Below are positions 30,499-32,162 of a stretch of DNA of 32,162 nt, one piece after another. This DNA comes from Bifidobacterium cuniculi (GTDB lineage Bacteria > Actinomycetota > Actinomycetes > Actinomycetales > Bifidobacteriaceae). The notes beneath the pieces were generated by a model that saw only the letters and a program-made list of their open reading frames with translations, ran no database searches and was not told where the DNA came from. The position numbers and the translations under genes are program-made. The stretch is taken from NCBI RefSeq assembly GCF_000741575.1, contig NZ_JGYV01000033.1, positions 1-32,162 of the forward strand, read 5' to 3'. How positions within the stretch are numbered: the stretch's first letter is position 1; every line of letters begins with the position of its first letter.

Positions 30499-30942
30499 AT
30501 GTCTACAGTCGTAGCCATCACCAGCAACCGACACACTCCCCGTGCTCACTGGCGCGAGACCTCCCGCGAGGTCATGGCCGAGGGGCATGAGGCACATGTG
30601 GCATGGAGCCGCATAGAGCGGGACCCCTCGTGTCGGACGCGTGGAAACTACGGGGTGGTTGAAACGGTGTTGTTGGGCTTGGTTCGTGCCGATGGCCGCG
30701 TGGATGCGCTTCGGCTGGACGTGGTGAATGAAACGCCATCATGTTTTATCGCTTTCATGTTCCGTTTGTTCCGCACGGTTCGGCAGGTTAACGGCATGTC
30801 GGTTTCCGATGTGCTGGCGAAACATGATTCGTTTGGTTGGCGCGTGGAGAGTTTTGCCGGGTTGACTGAGTTCATGGCGGCTTCGGCGTCGGCTAGGGCT
30901 TTTTGTTCCTACCGTGAGGACGGTTGGTTTACTGCCGACTAG
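30499..30942 (+). CDS. Hypothetical protein (unknown function)
   Basis: 147 residues, ATG at 30499 with GGAGG eight bases upstream; the longer open frame upstream covers the hairpins and is not used. The N-terminus is basic and Thr/His-rich (MSTVVAITSNRHTPRAHWRE), the middle (VVETVLLGLVRADGRVDALRLDV) looks like a beta-hairpin, and the C-terminus is helical and aromatic. No known motif is recognised. Its codons use many T-ending forms (gtt, ttt), unlike the structural genes, which hints at a different origin or expression class. It is likely an early accessory gene. Confidence 0.6.
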   Translation: MSTVVAITSNRHTPRAHWRETSREVMAEGHEAHVAWSRIERDPSCRTRGNYGVVETVLLGLVRADGRVDALRLDVVNETPSCFIAFMFRLFRTVRQVNGMSVSDVLAKHDSFGWRVESFAGLTEFMAASASARAFCSYREDGWFTAD

Positions 30943-31032
30943 GTTTTCGGCCGTGAGTTGGCGGCGATAGTAGCCACTCCCCCTCCGGCGGGCTGCCGGG
31001 AAAAATAATCGTGCAGGTTTAGGGAGATTGTT

Positions 31033-31485
31033 ATGAGCACGCGCTGTATGATCGGTATCGAGTACGCTGACGGGACCATTAGGAGCGTCTACTGTCATAA
31101 TGACGGCTACCCGGAAGGGGTGGGCCGTATCCTGGTGGAAAATTACAAGACGGTTGAGCGCGTTGAGGCGGTCATGAAGCTGGGGGCGCTGAGCTCTCTG
31201 GGCCGCGAACCTGTGTCGTTTACGCGGGAGGAGTATGACGCTTTCGGCCGTGAGATGACTGAGGAGGAGCTGAGCGCCAAGTGCTTGTCTTACAAGGGGT
31301 GGCGCGACGACGATGTCCCGGCCGATGAGGTTGAGGGGCGTGGCGAGTACGTTGATTTTAACTGCGCCGACGGCGACATTGAGTACTTGTACTTGTTTGA
31401 CGCGGGGTCTGCCGTGTGGCGGGTGCATGAGACGGCAAAGGGCGGGTATGATTTTGTTCCCGTTGTGTTCCGGCTGACTCGCTGA
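31033..31485 (+). CDS. Phage-associated protein of unknown function (YCHNDGYPEGVG type)
   Basis: 150 residues, ATG at 31033, with GGGAG six bases upstream. The N-terminal part MSTRCMIGIEYADGTIRSVY, then CHNDGYPEGVGRILVENY, is a motif I recognise from many phage and mobile-element proteins of unknown function that begin MSTRxxIG and have a YCHxDGYxEGVG turn. The C-terminal part is acidic (EYVDFNCADGDIEYLYLFD). No catalytic residues are evident. It is probably a small accessory protein of the rightward unit. Confidence 0.75.
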   Translation: MSTRCMIGIEYADGTIRSVYCHNDGYPEGVGRILVENYKTVERVEAVMKLGALSSLGREPVSFTREEYDAFGREMTEEELSAKCLSYKGWRDDDVPADEVEGRGEYVDFNCADGDIEYLYLFDAGSAVWRVHETAKGGYDFVPVVFRLTR

Positions 31486-31500
31486 TTTTATCGACACGCC

Positions 31501-31540
31501 GACACCAACAGTTTCACGTTTGTGTTAAACTATTGGTGTC
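31501..31540 (+). other. Long inverted repeat GACACCAA/TTGGTGTC
   Basis: Arms 31501-31514 and 31527-31540 pair over 13 positions with one internal mismatch (GACACCAA, then AGTTT; AAACT, then TTGGTGTC), with a 12-base loop. No U-run follows on either strand. It lies between the 31033-31485 gene and the short ORF at 31589 and could be an operator. A smaller GACTGC-AAC-GCAGTC hairpin follows at 31551-31565. Confidence 0.5.
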
Positions 31541-31588
31541 AGCAGAAATTCGACTGCAACGCAGTCCAACATCTAGGAGATGACACAA

Positions 31589-31654
31589 ATGGAAAACAAG
31601 ATTTTTGATAATACGGACCTGTGGGACCTGATTCAGCATGATGACGTGTTGTAA
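31589..31654 (+). pseudogene. Short gene cut by the right IS607-like insertion
   Basis: ATG at 31589 with AGGAG about nine bases upstream. The reading frame gives MENKIFDNTDLWDLIQHDDV and ends LEU-stop at 31649-31654, inside the element, which starts at about 31646. So the true C-terminus is missing. Only about 19 residues are native, acidic and rich in Asp. The good ribosome binding site and the hairpins upstream show this was the start of a real gene; the function cannot be told. Confidence 0.6.
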
Positions 31655-31690
31655 CTATTTTCTGATTCTATCATGTTCTGACCTATTTAT

Positions 31691-31706
31691 GGTATACTGG
31701 GTACCA
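31691..31706 (+). promoter_or_regulatory. Extended -10 promoter placing the tnpA mRNA start at its ATG
   Basis: TGGTATACT gives an extended -10 (TATACT 31693-31698); only seven bases separate it from the ATG at 31706, and there is no Shine-Dalgarno. The mRNA start should fall at or next to the ATG, so translation is probably leaderless. The same arrangement occurs in the left copy. Confidence 0.6.
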
Positions 31707-32162
31707 TGAAATTATCCCAGTATGCGCGCAATGAGGGTATCACCTACAAGGGTGCGTACCTGCGGTGGAAGAAGGGGCGTATTCCCGGCGCATACTTGGA
31801 CGGGACGGGGCACGTGGTCGTGCCGGACCCGAAGGTCGAGAACCTGAGGAACGCGGCCGTGTATGCGCGCGTGTCCACGAACCGGCAGAAAGAGGACTTG
31901 GAGCGTCAGGCCGAGCGCATGGCCGCATTCGCCAATGCCGCCGGGTACCGGGTCGTCAAGGTCGTCAAGGAAGTCGGTTCCGGCGTCAACGACCATAGGG
32001 TCAAGCTCACGCGCCTGCTGGAATCCGACGAATGGGGCACCTTGGTCGTGGAACACAAGGACCGGTTGACCCGTGTCGGGTTCGAATGGTTCCGCGTCCT
32101 GCTCGCCCGGCAGGGCAGAAACGTGGTCGTCGCCAACGAGGCGCAGGACGATACAAGCGACC
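31706..32162 (+). CDS. IS607-family serine recombinase TnpA (partial, right copy)
   Basis: The first 152 residues are in the window; the gene continues beyond it. MerR-like N-terminal helix-turn-helix (MKLSQYARNEGITYKGAYLR), then a serine recombinase core: Ser57 in YARVSTNRQK, ERQAERMAAFANAAGYRVVK, and EHKDRLTRVGFEWF. This order (HTH before the catalytic domain) is the mark of IS607 TnpA, unlike phage serine integrases where the catalytic domain comes first. It cuts and joins DNA through a Ser-linked intermediate. No lesion is seen in this copy. Confidence 0.9.
   Translation, partial: MKLSQYARNEGITYKGAYLRWKKGRIPGAYLDGTGHVVVPDPKVENLRNAAVYARVSTNRQKEDLERQAERMAAFANAAGYRVVKVVKEVGSGVNDHRVKLTRLLESDEWGTLVVEHKDRLTRVGFEWFRVLLARQGRNVVVANEAQDDTSD

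Larger units (their letters stand above)
31646..32162 (+). mobile_element. Right copy of IS607-like element end
   Basis: Bases 31646-32100 are the inverse of 455-1. The element runs off the right edge, so its full length, tnpB and other end are not in the window. Both copies present the same (tnpA-proximal) end to the phage DNA. No target duplication is seen, as expected for IS607. Confidence 0.8.

Overview
The window is most of the late (packaging and structural) half of a tailed siphophage or prophage of a moderately high-GC actinobacterium. A bifidobacterial host is plausible from the base composition, codon use and gut-actinophage style of the proteins, but it is an inference. No integrase, lytic repressor pair, replication gene, holin or endolysin is visible, so the phage is incomplete here.

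Reading leftwards on the minus strand from about 29.3 kb, the order is: a small hypothetical gene, three tRNAs (Leu-CAA, Gln-CUG, Trp-CCA), HNH endonuclease, zinc-cluster protein, small and large terminase, portal, MuF-like protein, scaffold, decoration protein, major capsid protein, four head-tail connector/neck genes, major tail protein, tail assembly chaperones joined by a programmed -1 frameshift, a 1992-residue tape measure, distal tail protein, a baseplate protein, a tail hub with a Val/Thr-rich insert, a 1276-residue collagen-containing fibre, a tail protein with an InlB-type repeat, and four small tail-tip genes. Genes mostly abut or overlap, as in one long operon. The wider gaps hold RNA hairpins: five precede major capsid, major tail, chaperone, tape measure and baseplate genes, and two of these overlap a second hairpin that covers the ribosome binding site.

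From about 29.3 to 31.6 kb lies an accessory/control region: six tandem 12-bp iteron-like repeats, GC-rich palindromic repeats, a good rightward promoter with three ACGCTTG repeats, an XRE-family regulator, a structured non-coding stretch, and two rightward genes of unknown function.

Both window edges carry the same sequence in opposite orientation (1-455 and 31646-32100): the 5' end of an IS607-family serine recombinase gene with its promoter. The left copy cuts a tail gene and the right copy cuts a short ORF. About 31.2 kb of phage DNA is thus bracketed by inverted copies of the element, which could be an invertible segment, two separate insertions, or an assembly effect at a repeat.
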